From Kribbella qitaiheensis (GTDB taxonomy: Bacteria > Actinomycetota > Actinomycetes > Propionibacteriales > Kribbellaceae): 64,000 nt of DNA. The DNA lies in NCBI RefSeq assembly GCF_014217565.1, contig NZ_CP043661.1, positions 5,332,001 through 5,396,000 on the forward strand, given 5' to 3'. The notes under the pieces are model-generated. The model ran no database searches. It worked only from the letters and a program-made list of their open reading frames with translations, and was not told where the DNA came from. Position 1 is the stretch's first letter. Each line of letters opens with the position of its first letter. The position numbers and the translations under genes are program-made. Shown piece after piece: positions 35,556 through 44,893 of the stretch.

Positions 35556-36227
35556 CTACTTCGAGGTGTGGAAGGCAGCCTTGGCACCGAAGCCCGCGAA
35601 GCCGTTGGCCCACAGTGAGTTCACCTGGGCGCGCTCGGTGGCGTCGGGGTTCGGGTTGGTGCAGGACGGGCCGGGGCCGCCGCCGGACATCAGTTCGCTG
35701 CACGGACCGGAGTAGTGGTCCGGCAGGCCGAGGACGTGGCCGGTCTCGTGGGCGGTGATGCGGACCGGGTCGTACTGCTCGGCCTGTGCGTAGTCGAGGA
35801 AGATGTATCCGCTGCCGTGGCCGTCAGTGGACGCGTACGAACCACGCGAGTCGTTGCCCTCGGTGTAGTAGAAGTCGTAGTTGCTGCCCTCGACGAGGTG
35901 CACGTTGCTGACCGAGGAGTTCCAGATCGACGTACTGGAAGAGATCTGGGACGCGAAGCTCGGTGCGTCGACCGCGTAGGTGACGGTGACGGCGGCGAGC
36001 TTGTTGCCGGCCTTGGCCTGCTTGGCACGCGCGGACTTCATCACCGCGTCGTAGAAGGCCTTGGTGGCGGCTTCGTCCTGCGGCGATCCCGTGTACGACG
36101 ACACGGTGGTCGGGGCGGAACTGGCGGCGGGCGTGCTGGCCGTGGGGGCGGCCGCTGCGAAGCTGGGAACTGCCAGGGCGGCGGCTGCCAGCCCGGCAAG
36201 CGACGTCAGGATACGGCGATGCGACAT
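35556..36227 (-). CDS. Snapalysin-like secreted metalloprotease (M7)
   Basis: A 223-aa exported protein: signal peptide (TSLAGLAAAALAVPSFAAA), propeptide, then a catalytic domain with the extended zinc motif HETGHVLGLPDHY. The third ligand is the Asp of the HExxHxxGxxD type, a snapalysin hallmark. SGPCSELMSGG supplies the Met-turn and a disulfide. It would degrade proteins outside the cell, like the S1 protease at 10720. Confidence 0.9.
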   Translation of the reverse strand: MSHRRILTSLAGLAAAALAVPSFAAAAPTASTPAASSAPTTVSSYTGSPQDEAATKAFYDAVMKSARAKQAKAGNKLAAVTVTYAVDAPSFASQISSSTSIWNSSVSNVHLVEGSNYDFYYTEGNDSRGSYASTDGHGSGYIFLDYAQAEQYDPVRITAHETGHVLGLPDHYSGPCSELMSGGGPGPSCTNPNPDATERAQVNSLWANGFAGFGAKAAFHTSK

Positions 36228-36380
36228 GGGAGGGCCTCACTCCGTGATCTGTGGCGGAAAGCGACCGGCGGATTACTGATCGCTACAGATCGGGATGGTG
36301 CCAAGGCTTGAGGAATTTCACACCAGGTCGGGAAAAAGGCAGGGGTTAACCCTCGCTTGCCGATCCGGGGCCTATGGGAT

Positions 36381-36857
36381 TCATAACTCGCCAGGTATGC
36401 CGACGTTCAGGATGCGGGCACCCGGTCCGCGCTCGGAGAGCCGATCCGCCTTGTTGTAAAGGTTGCAGCGCTGCAGGCTGAGGCAGCCGCAGCCGATGCA
36501 GCCGTCGAGGTCGTCGCGCAGTCGTTCGAGTTCGGAGATGCGTTCGTCGAGGCGGGAGCGCCAGGTCTTGGAGAGTTTGCTCCAGTCGGCGCGGGTCGGG
36601 GTGCGGTCGTCGGGGAGCGAATCCAGGGCCGATTTGATCTCGGCCAGGGCGAGTCCGACGCGCTGGGCTGCCTGGACGAAGGCGATCCGCCGGAGCGTGC
36701 TGCGTTGGTACTGACGCTGGTTGCCGGACGTCCGCCGGGAGGCGATCAGGCCCTGGTCCTCATAGAAACGCAAGGCCGACGCGGCGACGCCGGAGCGGTT
36801 GGCGATCTCGCCGATCGACAGCCAGTGGTCCTTGCTGAGAATGGTGTCGTCGGACAT
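36381..36857 (-). CDS. soxR: SoxR redox-sensing MerR-family regulator
   Basis: A 158-aa MerR protein. The winged helix (LSIGEIANRSGVAASALRFYEDQGLIASRRTSGNQRQY) is followed by a dimerisation helix and the [2Fe-2S] cluster motif CIGCGCLSLQRC. In actinomycetes SoxR senses redox-active compounds rather than superoxide. No recognisable target operon is adjacent. Confidence 0.92.
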   Translation of the reverse strand: MSDDTILSKDHWLSIGEIANRSGVAASALRFYEDQGLIASRRTSGNQRQYQRSTLRRIAFVQAAQRVGLALAEIKSALDSLPDDRTPTRADWSKLSKTWRSRLDERISELERLRDDLDGCIGCGCLSLQRCNLYNKADRLSERGPGARILNVGIPGEL

Positions 36858-37020
36858 ATTCCCACCCTAGAACCGCACACAAGAGCTGAACCTCACTTGA
36901 AGCTCATCATCCTTTTCGTATTACGGAGCGCGGGCTGAGGCCCTGCAGATGCGGCCGGGAGGTTGCCGACGGCGAGGTCGCGTCGGCCGGAAGTTGTCCG
37001 GGGAGCTGTTCGAGGGGAGC

Positions 37021-37200
37021 GGGCGGGTGGTGGGCGGACGGGGTGGTGACCGGTCGTGGTGGTGGTGGTCGGGCGGACGGGGCGGTGACCGGTGGTGGTG
37101 GTCGGGCGGACGGGGCGGTGAGGGGCGGTGGTTCGTGGTGGGTGCGAGGGTTGGGGAGGGTGGTGACGTGGTGTGGTTAGGGGTGGGGCTGGGGTCGGGT
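37021..37200. repeat. G-rich direct repeats upstream of the helicase gene
   Basis: The stretch between soxR and the helicase (578 bp, no gene seen) contains GGGCGGACGGGG at about 37032, 37071 and 37104. These sit in repeat units of roughly 33-39 bp with GGTGACCGGTGGTGG between. G-runs on one strand make quadruplex formation plausible. A Pro-rich frame on the other strand is a by-product. Confidence 0.75.
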
Positions 37201-37205
37201 ATACT
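37200..37205 (+). promoter_or_regulatory. -10 box TATACT, probable helicase promoter
   Basis: TATACT follows the G-rich block directly and precedes a T-run. It is about 230 bp upstream of the helicase start, so the mRNA would have a long 5' leader, as is usual for cold- or stress-regulated helicases. No good -35 box is seen within the G-rich sequence. Confidence 0.4.
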
Positions 37206-37435
37206 TTTTGGCGTCGGTGCGCGAGTCGCGTCACCAGAGTCATTCCCAGGCGCTCCGACCCGTCGGTTTCGGCAACCCGCTGATGATTCCCCGGCGACAT
37301 GGGTGCAACGCGATAGCACCCGCAGGTCGATGCCTAATCTCCTGCCTTGCACGTCAGATCCGGCCATTTTTGATGGTCGGCATTCCCGTGCGGCTGCGAT
37401 CCGGCATTGAGCCGTGACGTTGAGAGAGAGATTGC

Positions 37436-39664
37436 GTGTCCCAGCACCACCAGGACCAGTTTGTGCCCGCCGACGGCAACGAGGCCGCTGACCGGGAGAA
37501 GAAGCCGCGCCACAAGAAGTTCCAGAGCCAGTCGTACGGCGAGCGGATGGCCGCCGAGCTGGACGCCCCCACCACCCCCGGTACGGACCGTAGTTCCGCC
37601 CGGGCGGAGAGGCCTGCCCAGGTCGAGAGGCCTGCCCAGGTCGAGCGCCGCGGCGGACCGAGCCAGTACTCCGACCGTGGCAGCCGCGGCCCCGATCGCC
37701 GTGACAACGACCGCCGGGACGACCGTCGGGGTGGCAACGACCGCCCCGTCCGTGGTTACCGCGCCGAGCCGGCGCGTACCGAGACGTCGTCGTACCCGAA
37801 GAGTTCCTACGACAAGCCTTCGTACGCGAAGAGCCCTGTCGACAAGGGTGCCTACCGCAACGACCGCCCCGAGCGCACGGACCGCGACAGCCGCGGCTTC
37901 GACCGCCCGGAGCGCACCAGCTACCCGCGCAGCACCGACCGCCCGGAGCGGACGAGCTACCCGAGTAGCACCGACCGCCCGGAGCGGACGAGCTACCCGC
38001 GGAGCAACGACCGCCCCGAGCGCAGCAGCTACCAGGGCAACAACGAGCGGACGAGCTACCCCCGGAGCAGCGACCGCCCCGAGCGCACGGACCGCGACAG
38101 CCGCGGCTTCGACCGCCCGGAGCGCACCAGCTACCCGCGGAGCAGCGACCGCCCGGAGCGCAACAGCTACCAGGGCAACAGCAGCAGCTACCAGGGCAAC
38201 CGCGGCAACGACCGTGGTTACCAGCGCAACGACAGCGACCCCGACCGCAACTACGAGCGGGTCCGCCCGGCTCAGGTCGAGATGCCGGCCGACCTCGGTG
38301 AAGTAGCCGAGGGCAACGGTTTCGCCGCGATCGGCATCGCGCCCCGGCTGGTCCAGCGAATGGCTCGTGACGGCATCACCGCGCCGTTCCCGATCCAGGA
38401 AGCGACCGTCCCGGACGCGCTGGCCGGCAAGGACGTGCTCGGCCGCGGCCAGACTGGTTCCGGCAAGACGCTGGCGTTCGGCCTGCCGGTCCTGATGCGA
38501 CTGGCCGGTGGCCACACCGAGTCGCGCCGTCCGCGCGCGATGGTGCTGGTGCCGACCCGCGAGCTGGCGATGCAGGTGCACGACGCGCTCGAGCCGCTGG
38601 CTCACGTGATGGGCGTCTCGATCAAGCTGATCGCGGGCGGCCTGCCCTACCCGAAGCAGATCGAGTCGCTCCGTCGTGGCGTCGACCTCCTGATCGCGAC
38701 CCCCGGCCGGTTGATCGACCTGTGTGAGCAGGGCGCTGCCGATCTGGGTGCCGTCGAGGTGGCCGTGCTGGACGAGGCCGACCACATGTGCGACATGGGC
38801 TTCATGCCGGCCGTCACCACGCTGCTCGACATGACCCCGACGTCCGGCCAGCGGTTGCTGTTCTCGGCAACGCTGGACAACGACGTCGACAAAATCGTGA
38901 AGACCTACCTGAAGGACCCGGTCACGCACTCGACCGAGTCCGGCCAGGCGTCGGTCAGCACGATGGAGCACCACCTGCTCGTCATCGAGCCGGCCCACAA
39001 GCAGTCGCTGACGGCCGAGCTGGCCAGCCGCGACGGCCGGACCATCGTCTTCGTCCGCACCAAGCTCGGCGCTGACCGGGTCGCGACTCAGCTGCGCGAC
39101 CGGGGCGTCATGGCGGCGGCGCTGCACGGCGGTCTGACCCAGGGCGCCCGGAACCGGACGCTGGACCAGTTCAAGGACGGTTCGGTCCCGGTGCTGGTCG
39201 CCACGGACGTGGCGGCTCGCGGCATCCACGTCGACGACGTCGGCCTCGTAGTACAGGCTGACCCGGCGGCGGACCACAAGGACTACCTGCACCGCGCCGG
39301 CCGTACTGCGCGCGCCGGTGGCAAGGGTGCCGTCGTCACGCTCGTCCTGCCGCACCAGCGGCGCGGCATGATGCGTCTGGCCGAGTCGGCCGGCGTCGTC
39401 ACCGAGCCGGTCCGGGTCCGCCCGGGCGACGAGAACGTGGCCGAGCTCACCGGCGGCACCCAGCCGTCGGGCTACCCGGTCAAGCTGCCGGCCCCCAAGC
39501 CGCAGCGTGGCAGCGGTGGCTTCAACAAGGGTGGCAAGCGGTTCGGTGGCGGCGGAAGCCGTCCGAGCGGCCGTGGTTACGAAGGCCGTGGCAACAGCGG
39601 CGGCAGCAGCTACCGCGGCCGTACCGAGCGCACCGGCAACGGCAGGACTTTCGAGCCCCGCTGA
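37436..39664 (+). CDS. DEAD-box RNA helicase with long repetitive N-terminal tail
   Basis: A 742-aa helicase. Residues ~1-280 are disordered and rich in Arg, Asp, Ser and Tyr, with DRPERTSYPRS repeats. The core follows: FPIQEATVP (Q motif, ~320), GQTGSGKT (~340), PTRELA, TPGRL, LDEADHM (~447), LFSATL (~478), then ATDVAARGIH and HRAGRTAR (~620). An RGG/Gly-rich tail ends the protein. It should remodel RNA in ribosome assembly or mRNA decay. The long charged tails suggest RNA condensate formation. GTG 37436 is preceded by a weak GAGAGAG. Confidence 0.92.
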   Translation: MSQHHQDQFVPADGNEAADREKKPRHKKFQSQSYGERMAAELDAPTTPGTDRSSARAERPAQVERPAQVERRGGPSQYSDRGSRGPDRRDNDRRDDRRGGNDRPVRGYRAEPARTETSSYPKSSYDKPSYAKSPVDKGAYRNDRPERTDRDSRGFDRPERTSYPRSTDRPERTSYPSSTDRPERTSYPRSNDRPERSSYQGNNERTSYPRSSDRPERTDRDSRGFDRPERTSYPRSSDRPERNSYQGNSSSYQGNRGNDRGYQRNDSDPDRNYERVRPAQVEMPADLGEVAEGNGFAAIGIAPRLVQRMARDGITAPFPIQEATVPDALAGKDVLGRGQTGSGKTLAFGLPVLMRLAGGHTESRRPRAMVLVPTRELAMQVHDALEPLAHVMGVSIKLIAGGLPYPKQIESLRRGVDLLIATPGRLIDLCEQGAADLGAVEVAVLDEADHMCDMGFMPAVTTLLDMTPTSGQRLLFSATLDNDVDKIVKTYLKDPVTHSTESGQASVSTMEHHLLVIEPAHKQSLTAELASRDGRTIVFVRTKLGADRVATQLRDRGVMAAALHGGLTQGARNRTLDQFKDGSVPVLVATDVAARGIHVDDVGLVVQADPAADHKDYLHRAGRTARAGGKGAVVTLVLPHQRRGMMRLAESAGVVTEPVRVRPGDENVAELTGGTQPSGYPVKLPAPKPQRGSGGFNKGGKRFGGGGSRPSGRGYEGRGNSGGSSYRGRTERTGNGRTFEPR
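37862..38190 (+). repeat. Coding tandem repeats in the helicase tail
   Basis: Units of about 33 bp encode DRPERTSYPRS. There are also two copies of a longer unit encoding DRPERTDRDSRGFDRPERTSYPRS. Copies are nearly identical in DNA, so unit number may change by slippage or recombination. Confidence 0.85.
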
Positions 39665-39678
39665 CGCACTGATTGAAG

Positions 39679-39715
39679 GAAAGGCCCCCGGCGATCGCCG
39701 GGGGCCTTTCTTTTT
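39679..39715 (+). terminator. Rho-independent terminator of the helicase gene
   Basis: A perfect 15-bp stem (GAAAGGCCCCCGGCG at 39679-39693 with 39696-39710) is followed by TTTTT. This is the most canonical terminator in the window. Confidence 0.92.
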
Positions 39716-39725
39716 CTGTACCTGC

Positions 39726-40829
39726 CTAGCCCAGTAGGCGTGCCAGGATTTCGGTCAGCCGCTCGAGGACGACCTGCAACTCGTCGTCCTCGAGCGGTAC
39801 CAGTTCGAGCAGCAGGCCGGCCTCGTCGGTGAGGACGTGGATGGATGGTGAGCCGGTCCGCAGCTCGTTGGCCAGCTTTGCGGAATCGATGCCATCAGCA
39901 ACCAAAAGAAGAACCCGGGACAACGGCAGGTCAGTGGGATCGGCCAGTACTTCGGCGGACAGGCCGGCGATCAGGTCGGCCCGGCGAGCGAAGGAGGTGA
40001 CCTTGGCCGCCTGGTCGGCCTCCCACTTGGCGCGGTCCATTGCCTGCCATTCCTCGAGGGCGGCCAGGACGCCGACGATGGCCTCTTTGGTGGTCTTCAT
40101 CCCGCGACCGATGCCGTTCTCCTGGGCCCGGACCGCCTGGACGAGGCGGCGGCTGCCGACCACCAGTCCGGCAGTCGGCGACGCCAGATACTTCTGGCCG
40201 CTGATCAGGACGAGGTCGGCGCCGGTGGCAAGGAGGTCCGCGGTTCGCGGGAACTGTGCTGCGGCGTCGATGATCGCGGGGACACCGCGGCGGTGCGCGG
40301 CCTTGACGGCCGCGGTCAGATCCACCGGCTCGCCGTGGACCAATCGGGACGACACGAGCAGCAGGCAACTCACGTCGTCCACCGAGAGCGCATCGTCCAG
40401 ATCCTCTGTAGTGCAACGGGTTTCGGCGGATCCCGCGAGGATGACCGAAGCACCGGAAAGTCTGACGGCCTGCAAGATTGATTGCCCGTAGCCCACAACG
40501 TGACCGGCCGGCAGCACCACCCGATTGTGCATATTCGTTGCATCAGGCAACGATTCGATCCGGCGTGGATCGGCGCCTGTCATCGCGGCCGCGACGGCCA
40601 GGGTGATCGAGGCGGCCGTGCAGTGGGTCACTGCGCCAGCCGGTGCGCCGGTCGCGGCGGTGAGCGCGAGACTGGCCCGGTCGGCCAGCTCGTCCATCAC
40701 GAAGAACTCCGGTAGTGCCTCCGCCACCGCGGCGGCCACTCCGGCCGAACTCCGCGACACTCCCAGCGGCGTGTACGTTCCTCTGGCGTTGACGACCTCA
40801 GTCAGCCCATATTTCTCGCGAGCGCCCAT
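39726..40829 (-). CDS. SelA-like PLP-dependent enzyme (DgaE-like lyase family)
   Basis: A 367-aa fold-type I PLP enzyme of the SelA/aminotransferase-V group. It starts REKYGLTEVVNARGTYTPLG. The PLP Lys is expected in ISGQKYLASPTAG, with Asp in PAIIDAAAQFP contacting the cofactor. Relatives include D-glucosaminate-6-phosphate ammonia-lyase and L-seryl-tRNA selenium transferase. No selenocysteine genes are nearby, so a catabolic lyase role is more likely. ATG 40829 is preferred; GTG 40841 is an alternative. Confidence 0.8.
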   Translation of the reverse strand: MGAREKYGLTEVVNARGTYTPLGVSRSSAGVAAAVAEALPEFFVMDELADRASLALTAATGAPAGAVTHCTAASITLAVAAAMTGADPRRIESLPDATNMHNRVVLPAGHVVGYGQSILQAVRLSGASVILAGSAETRCTTEDLDDALSVDDVSCLLLVSSRLVHGEPVDLTAAVKAAHRRGVPAIIDAAAQFPRTADLLATGADLVLISGQKYLASPTAGLVVGSRRLVQAVRAQENGIGRGMKTTKEAIVGVLAALEEWQAMDRAKWEADQAAKVTSFARRADLIAGLSAEVLADPTDLPLSRVLLLVADGIDSAKLANELRTGSPSIHVLTDEAGLLLELVPLEDDELQVVLERLTEILARLLG

Positions 40830-40923
40830 GGTGGAAATCACCCTAGACCCGGATAGCGGACGCTGGCGAGAGATCTGATCAAACTTGTGCCGGGTCGGCC
40901 GACTTTGTCAGTTCAAGCGACCT

Positions 40924-41514
40924 TCAAAGTGCTGAAGCAAGCAATTGATCCGCGAACGCCTCCAGCGCCAGTACTGCGGACGCCGTGTCGCGGTCGACCA
41001 GCCAGCCGAGCGTGACCCCGTCGGTGATGGCCAGCGTCATCCGGGCGAGCTGACCCGTCGGCAGGGACCAGGTGACGCCGGTCGCGGCCGATACCTCGGC
41101 GAGGATCTCCTCGATGCCGGCCAGTTGGCTGGCCCGTTGCTCCCGGGCCAGCGGCTCCGTCTCGGCATTCCGTAAAGCCCAGCTGGTCAGCTCGTACGTG
41201 AGCAGTTGCGCGTCCGGCGTCGCTTCGACCAGCTGCCAGAACCCGAGGAACGCGTTCCGCACACTCGACGCGAGATCAGCGCCGGGCACGATCGCCTCCC
41301 GGGCGGCGACCACCTGCGCCTCGGTGATCACCCGGATCACCTCGTGCAGCAGCTCTTCCTTGGAGCGGAAGCAGTAGTGCACGATGCCGACCGAGATGCC
41401 CAGCTCCTGCGCGATCCGCCGGGTCGTGGTCGCGGCCAGTCCTTCCCGCGTCGCCACCTGGATCGCGGCCTGGATCAACTCACCCCGCCGGACCTCCGCG
41501 GCTACCCGTCCCAT
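40924..41514 (-). CDS. TetR-family regulator, divergent from penicillin acylase
   Basis: A 196-aa TetR protein: helix-turn-helix GLAATTTRRIAQELGISVGIVHYCFRSKEELL, then a BetI/TetR_C-like ligand domain. AGGAG precedes ATG 41514. The gap to the acylase holds an AGGTCAAG inverted repeat, so it probably controls itself and the acylase. The ligand is unknown. Confidence 0.88.
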   Translation of the reverse strand: MGRVAAEVRRGELIQAAIQVATREGLAATTTRRIAQELGISVGIVHYCFRSKEELLHEVIRVITEAQVVAAREAIVPGADLASSVRNAFLGFWQLVEATPDAQLLTYELTSWALRNAETEPLAREQRASQLAGIEEILAEVSAATGVTWSLPTGQLARMTLAITDGVTLGWLVDRDTASAVLALEAFADQLLASAL

Positions 41515-41550
41515 CCGACTCCTCTCGACCGCTTTCACACTACGTCTACT

Positions 41551-41577
41551 AGGTCAAGCGTCCAAGACTCTTGACCT
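41551..41577. promoter_or_regulatory. Candidate TetR operator AGGTCAAG-N11-CTTGACCT
   Basis: A perfect 8-bp inverted repeat in the divergent tetR/acylase promoter region. The layout suits a TetR-family dimer. Confidence 0.6.
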
Positions 41578-41653
41578 GATGCTACTGGTGAGTCATCGTC
41601 GGTCCAGACGTTCCCTGCCGTCTCCTTTCGACGATCCCCCAGGGAGGACCCCC

Positions 41654-44600
41654 GTGACGCGACCGCGCCGCCCAGCATTCCGTGGTCACACAGCCAGACT
41701 CCGTACGACGACTGCCGTGCTGGCCGTCGGCGCGGTACTGGCTCTCGGACTCTCGACGCCGAGTCAGGCGAGACCCGCGGCGCAGGCCGCCGCGGCGCCC
41801 ACCGACTACTGCGCCGGGCAGTGTGCCGACATCGTTCCACCCGGCCAGAACGGCAACGCCACCTTCACCGATCTCCTTCTTTTCAAGGGATTCGGCACCC
41901 GGCCGGCGCACTTCAGTGACACGCTCAAACCGTACGAGCGGCTGGTCTGGAACTCCCAGGGCATCACCGACGACGGCCTCGACCCGTACTACGACGACTC
42001 GTCGTTCGGCGTGAAGCCGGGAGACGTCGCGAGCACCTACAGCCCGCGCGCCGACGTGACGATCGTGCGGGACAAGTCACGCGGCATCCCGCACATCACC
42101 GGCACCACCCGCGAGGGCACCATGTTCGGGGCCGGTTATGCGGGGGCGCAGGACCGGCTGTTCGTGATGGATGTGTTCCGGCATCTCGGCCGCGGCCAGT
42201 TGACCCCGTTCGCGGGTGGCGCGGCGGGGAACCGGGCCTTCGAGCAGGAGTTCTGGCGGACCGCGCCGTACAACGAAGCTGATCTGCAGCGGCAGTTCGA
42301 CGACGCCGACGAGCTGTACGGCGCCGACGGCCTGAAGATGCAGAAGGACATCCGGGCCTGGGTCGACGGCGTCAACTACTACATCAACACGGTCGGCATC
42401 GCCTATCCAGGTGAGTACGTCGCACTCGGTCTGCCGACACCGCAACCGTGGAAGGTGACCGACGTGGTCGCCACGGCCGCGGTGGTGGCCGGCATCTTCG
42501 GCAACGGGGGCGGCGGCGAGATGGCCTCGGCACTCGCGCTGCTCGAGGCACAGGCGAAGTACGGCGTGGCGCAAGGGACCAAGGTCTGGGAGTCGTTCCG
42601 CTCCCAGAACGATCCCGAGGCACCGACCACTGTGCACAACGGGACGACCTTCCCGTACGGCACGACCGACGCCAACCCGGCCGGTCGCGCGATGCCGGAT
42701 CGCGGTTCGGTGACGCCCGAGCCGGAGGTCGTCGACCAGACCGGATCGGCCGCGAACGCAAAGGTCGCGCCGAAGAGCAGCGCCGGGATCAAGCCGCCGA
42801 ACAAGGCGCAGGGCAAGGACTCGCTGAAGGGCATCTTCAACGGCGGCCTGTTCCCGGAGGGCTTCGGTCCGAAGGGAATGTCGAACGCCCTGATGGTCTC
42901 CGGCCAGTACACCGAGAGCGGCAACCCGGTCGCCGTCTATGGACCGCAGACCTCGTACTTCGCTCCGCAACTTCTGCTCCGCCAGGAACTCCAGGGACCG
43001 GGCGTCAGTTCGCGCGGCATCGCCTTCGCCGGACTGAACTTCTACACCCTGATCGGCCACGGCGCCGACTACTCCTGGAGCGCCACCTCGGCCGGCCAGG
43101 ACATCACCGACACGTACGCCGTGCCGCTGTGTGAGCCGGATGGCAGCACGCCGTCCAAGGCCTCGACGCACTACGTGTTCCGCGGCCAGTGCACCCCGAT
43201 CGAGAAGTTGGAACGCCACAACGCCTGGTACTCCAGCCTGGGCTCGTCCGAGCCGGCCGGTTCTTACACATTGGTTGCCCAGCGCACCAAACTCGGCATC
43301 GTCACGCATCGCGGCACGGTCGGCGGCAAACCGGTGCTGTTCACCATCAACCGGTCGACGTACGGGAACGAGGCGGGCTCGGCGCTCGGGTTCATGCAGC
43401 TGAACGACCCGGACCGGATCCACTCCGCGGCCGACTTCAAGAGCGCGGCGACCAACATCGGCTACACGTTCAACTGGTTCTACACGGACAAGTCCGACAT
43501 CGCGTATTTCAACTCCGGCGACAACCCGGTGCGCCCGACCGGCGCCGACCCGAACCTGCCGACGTGGGGCTACTCGCAGTACGAGTGGCAGGGCTGGAAC
43601 CCGGACACGAACCGGGCGACGTACACGCCGCCGGCGCAGCATTCGCAGGTGGTCAACCAGGACTATCTGACCAGCTGGAACAACAAGCAGGCGCCTGGAT
43701 TCTCCGCGGCCGACGGCAATTTCGGCTACAACTCGGTCTACCGCAGTCAGCCGCTGGACGACCGGATCAAATCGGTCATCTCGTCGGGCCAGAAGTTCAC
43801 CCGCGGCAAGCTGGTCGAGGCGATGGAGGATGCGGCGACCGTCGATCTGCGCGGCGACGAGGTACTGCCATATCTGCTGCGGGTGTTGAAGAGCGCACCG
43901 ATCACGGACCCGGCCGTCGCGGACGCGGTCGCCAAGCTGCAGGCCTGGCAGGCGGCCGGCAGCCATCGGAAGACGCCGAACGAGGCGTCCAAGGCGTACG
44001 ACCATGCCGACGCGATCCGGATCCTCGACGCCTGGTGGCCGCTGCTCGTACCGGCCGAGTTCCGGGGACTCGGACCTGATCTCTACAACGCGCTGGTCCA
44101 CACCCAGAAGATCGACGAGCGGCCCAGCGCGCAAGGATCCGCCTTCCAGAACGGCTGGTGGGGCTTCGTCCAGCGCGACCTCCGCAAGGTCCTCGGCGAC
44201 CCGGTGAAGACCGCTCAGCCGGTGACGTACTGCGGTGCCGGATCGCTGGCGACCTGCCGGTCGGTGCTGGCCGACTCCTTGCTCGCAGCAACGAAAGTGC
44301 CGGCCGCGACGACGTACCCGGCGACTGCCGACTGCGCCGCCGGAGACCAGTTCTGTGCCGACCAGATCGTGCACCAGCCGATGGGCGGCATCACCCAGGA
44401 CCGGATGGCGTGGGTCAACCGGCCGACGTACCAGCAGGTGGTCGAGTTCCCGGCCCGTCGGGGTGACGACGTCAGCAATCAGGCGCTGGGGAAGACCGCG
44501 ACCGCGAGTAGCTCCGAGACGGGCATCTTCAACTCGCCACCGAAGAACGCGGTCGACGGCAACCTGGGAACTCGGTGGGCCAGCAACTGGTCCGATCCGC

Positions 44601-44866
44601 AGTGGCTGAAGGTGGACCTCGGCAGCGAGCAGACGGTACGCCGGGTGGTGCTCCAATGGGAGGCCGCCTATGCCACGGCGTACAAGATCGAGGTGTCCCG
44701 CGACAACGTGAACTGGCAGCAGGTCTTTGCCACCAGCAACGGGAACGGTGGCGAGGATGTGGCGCGGTTCGGGGCCACCCAGGCGCGCTATGTCCGGGTC
44801 ACCGGATCGCACCGGGCGACGTCGTACGGGTACTCGCTCTACGAGTTGCAGGTCTTCCGCCAATGA
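41654..44866 (+). CDS. Secreted penicillin acylase-family amidase with C-terminal F5/8C domain
   Basis: A 1070-aa exported Ntn-hydrolase. A signal peptide (TTTAVLAVGAVLALGLSTPSQA) is followed by the alpha chain (DVTIVRDKSRGIPHITGTTREGTMFGAGYAGAQDRLF). The autoprocessing site gives Ser410 in GMSNALMVSGQ as the N-terminal nucleophile. The beta chain follows with TINRS and the oxyanion Asn region. Residues ~940-1070 form a discoidin/F5-8C carbohydrate-binding domain (NAVDGNLGTRWAS). Relatives cleave penicillins, acyl-homoserine lactones or lipopeptides. GTG 41654 has GGGAGGA upstream. The binding domain suggests action at cell surfaces or polysaccharides. Confidence 0.9.
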   Translation: MTRPRRPAFRGHTARLRTTTAVLAVGAVLALGLSTPSQARPAAQAAAAPTDYCAGQCADIVPPGQNGNATFTDLLLFKGFGTRPAHFSDTLKPYERLVWNSQGITDDGLDPYYDDSSFGVKPGDVASTYSPRADVTIVRDKSRGIPHITGTTREGTMFGAGYAGAQDRLFVMDVFRHLGRGQLTPFAGGAAGNRAFEQEFWRTAPYNEADLQRQFDDADELYGADGLKMQKDIRAWVDGVNYYINTVGIAYPGEYVALGLPTPQPWKVTDVVATAAVVAGIFGNGGGGEMASALALLEAQAKYGVAQGTKVWESFRSQNDPEAPTTVHNGTTFPYGTTDANPAGRAMPDRGSVTPEPEVVDQTGSAANAKVAPKSSAGIKPPNKAQGKDSLKGIFNGGLFPEGFGPKGMSNALMVSGQYTESGNPVAVYGPQTSYFAPQLLLRQELQGPGVSSRGIAFAGLNFYTLIGHGADYSWSATSAGQDITDTYAVPLCEPDGSTPSKASTHYVFRGQCTPIEKLERHNAWYSSLGSSEPAGSYTLVAQRTKLGIVTHRGTVGGKPVLFTINRSTYGNEAGSALGFMQLNDPDRIHSAADFKSAATNIGYTFNWFYTDKSDIAYFNSGDNPVRPTGADPNLPTWGYSQYEWQGWNPDTNRATYTPPAQHSQVVNQDYLTSWNNKQAPGFSAADGNFGYNSVYRSQPLDDRIKSVISSGQKFTRGKLVEAMEDAATVDLRGDEVLPYLLRVLKSAPITDPAVADAVAKLQAWQAAGSHRKTPNEASKAYDHADAIRILDAWWPLLVPAEFRGLGPDLYNALVHTQKIDERPSAQGSAFQNGWWGFVQRDLRKVLGDPVKTAQPVTYCGAGSLATCRSVLADSLLAATKVPAATTYPATADCAAGDQFCADQIVHQPMGGITQDRMAWVNRPTYQQVVEFPARRGDDVSNQALGKTATASSSETGIFNSPPKNAVDGNLGTRWASNWSDPQWLKVDLGSEQTVRRVVLQWEAAYATAYKIEVSRDNVNWQQVFATSNGNGGEDVARFGATQARYVRVTGSHRATSYGYSLYELQVFRQ

Positions 44867-44893
44867 TGACCAGCGGGCTGGAAAGATGACGGT

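Noticed and set aside
36921..37367. Pro/His/Arg-rich minus-strand frame over the G-rich repeats
   Set aside because: Translation of a repeat; no ribosome site or domain.
37862..38190. Possible CRISPR array because of ~33-bp repeats
   Set aside because: Repeats are contiguous, in frame and coding within the helicase; no spacers or cas genes.
37334..39355. 673-codon minus-strand frame opposite the helicase
   Set aside because: Val/Ala/Arg repeats mirror the DRPERTSYPRS DNA repeats; not a protein family.
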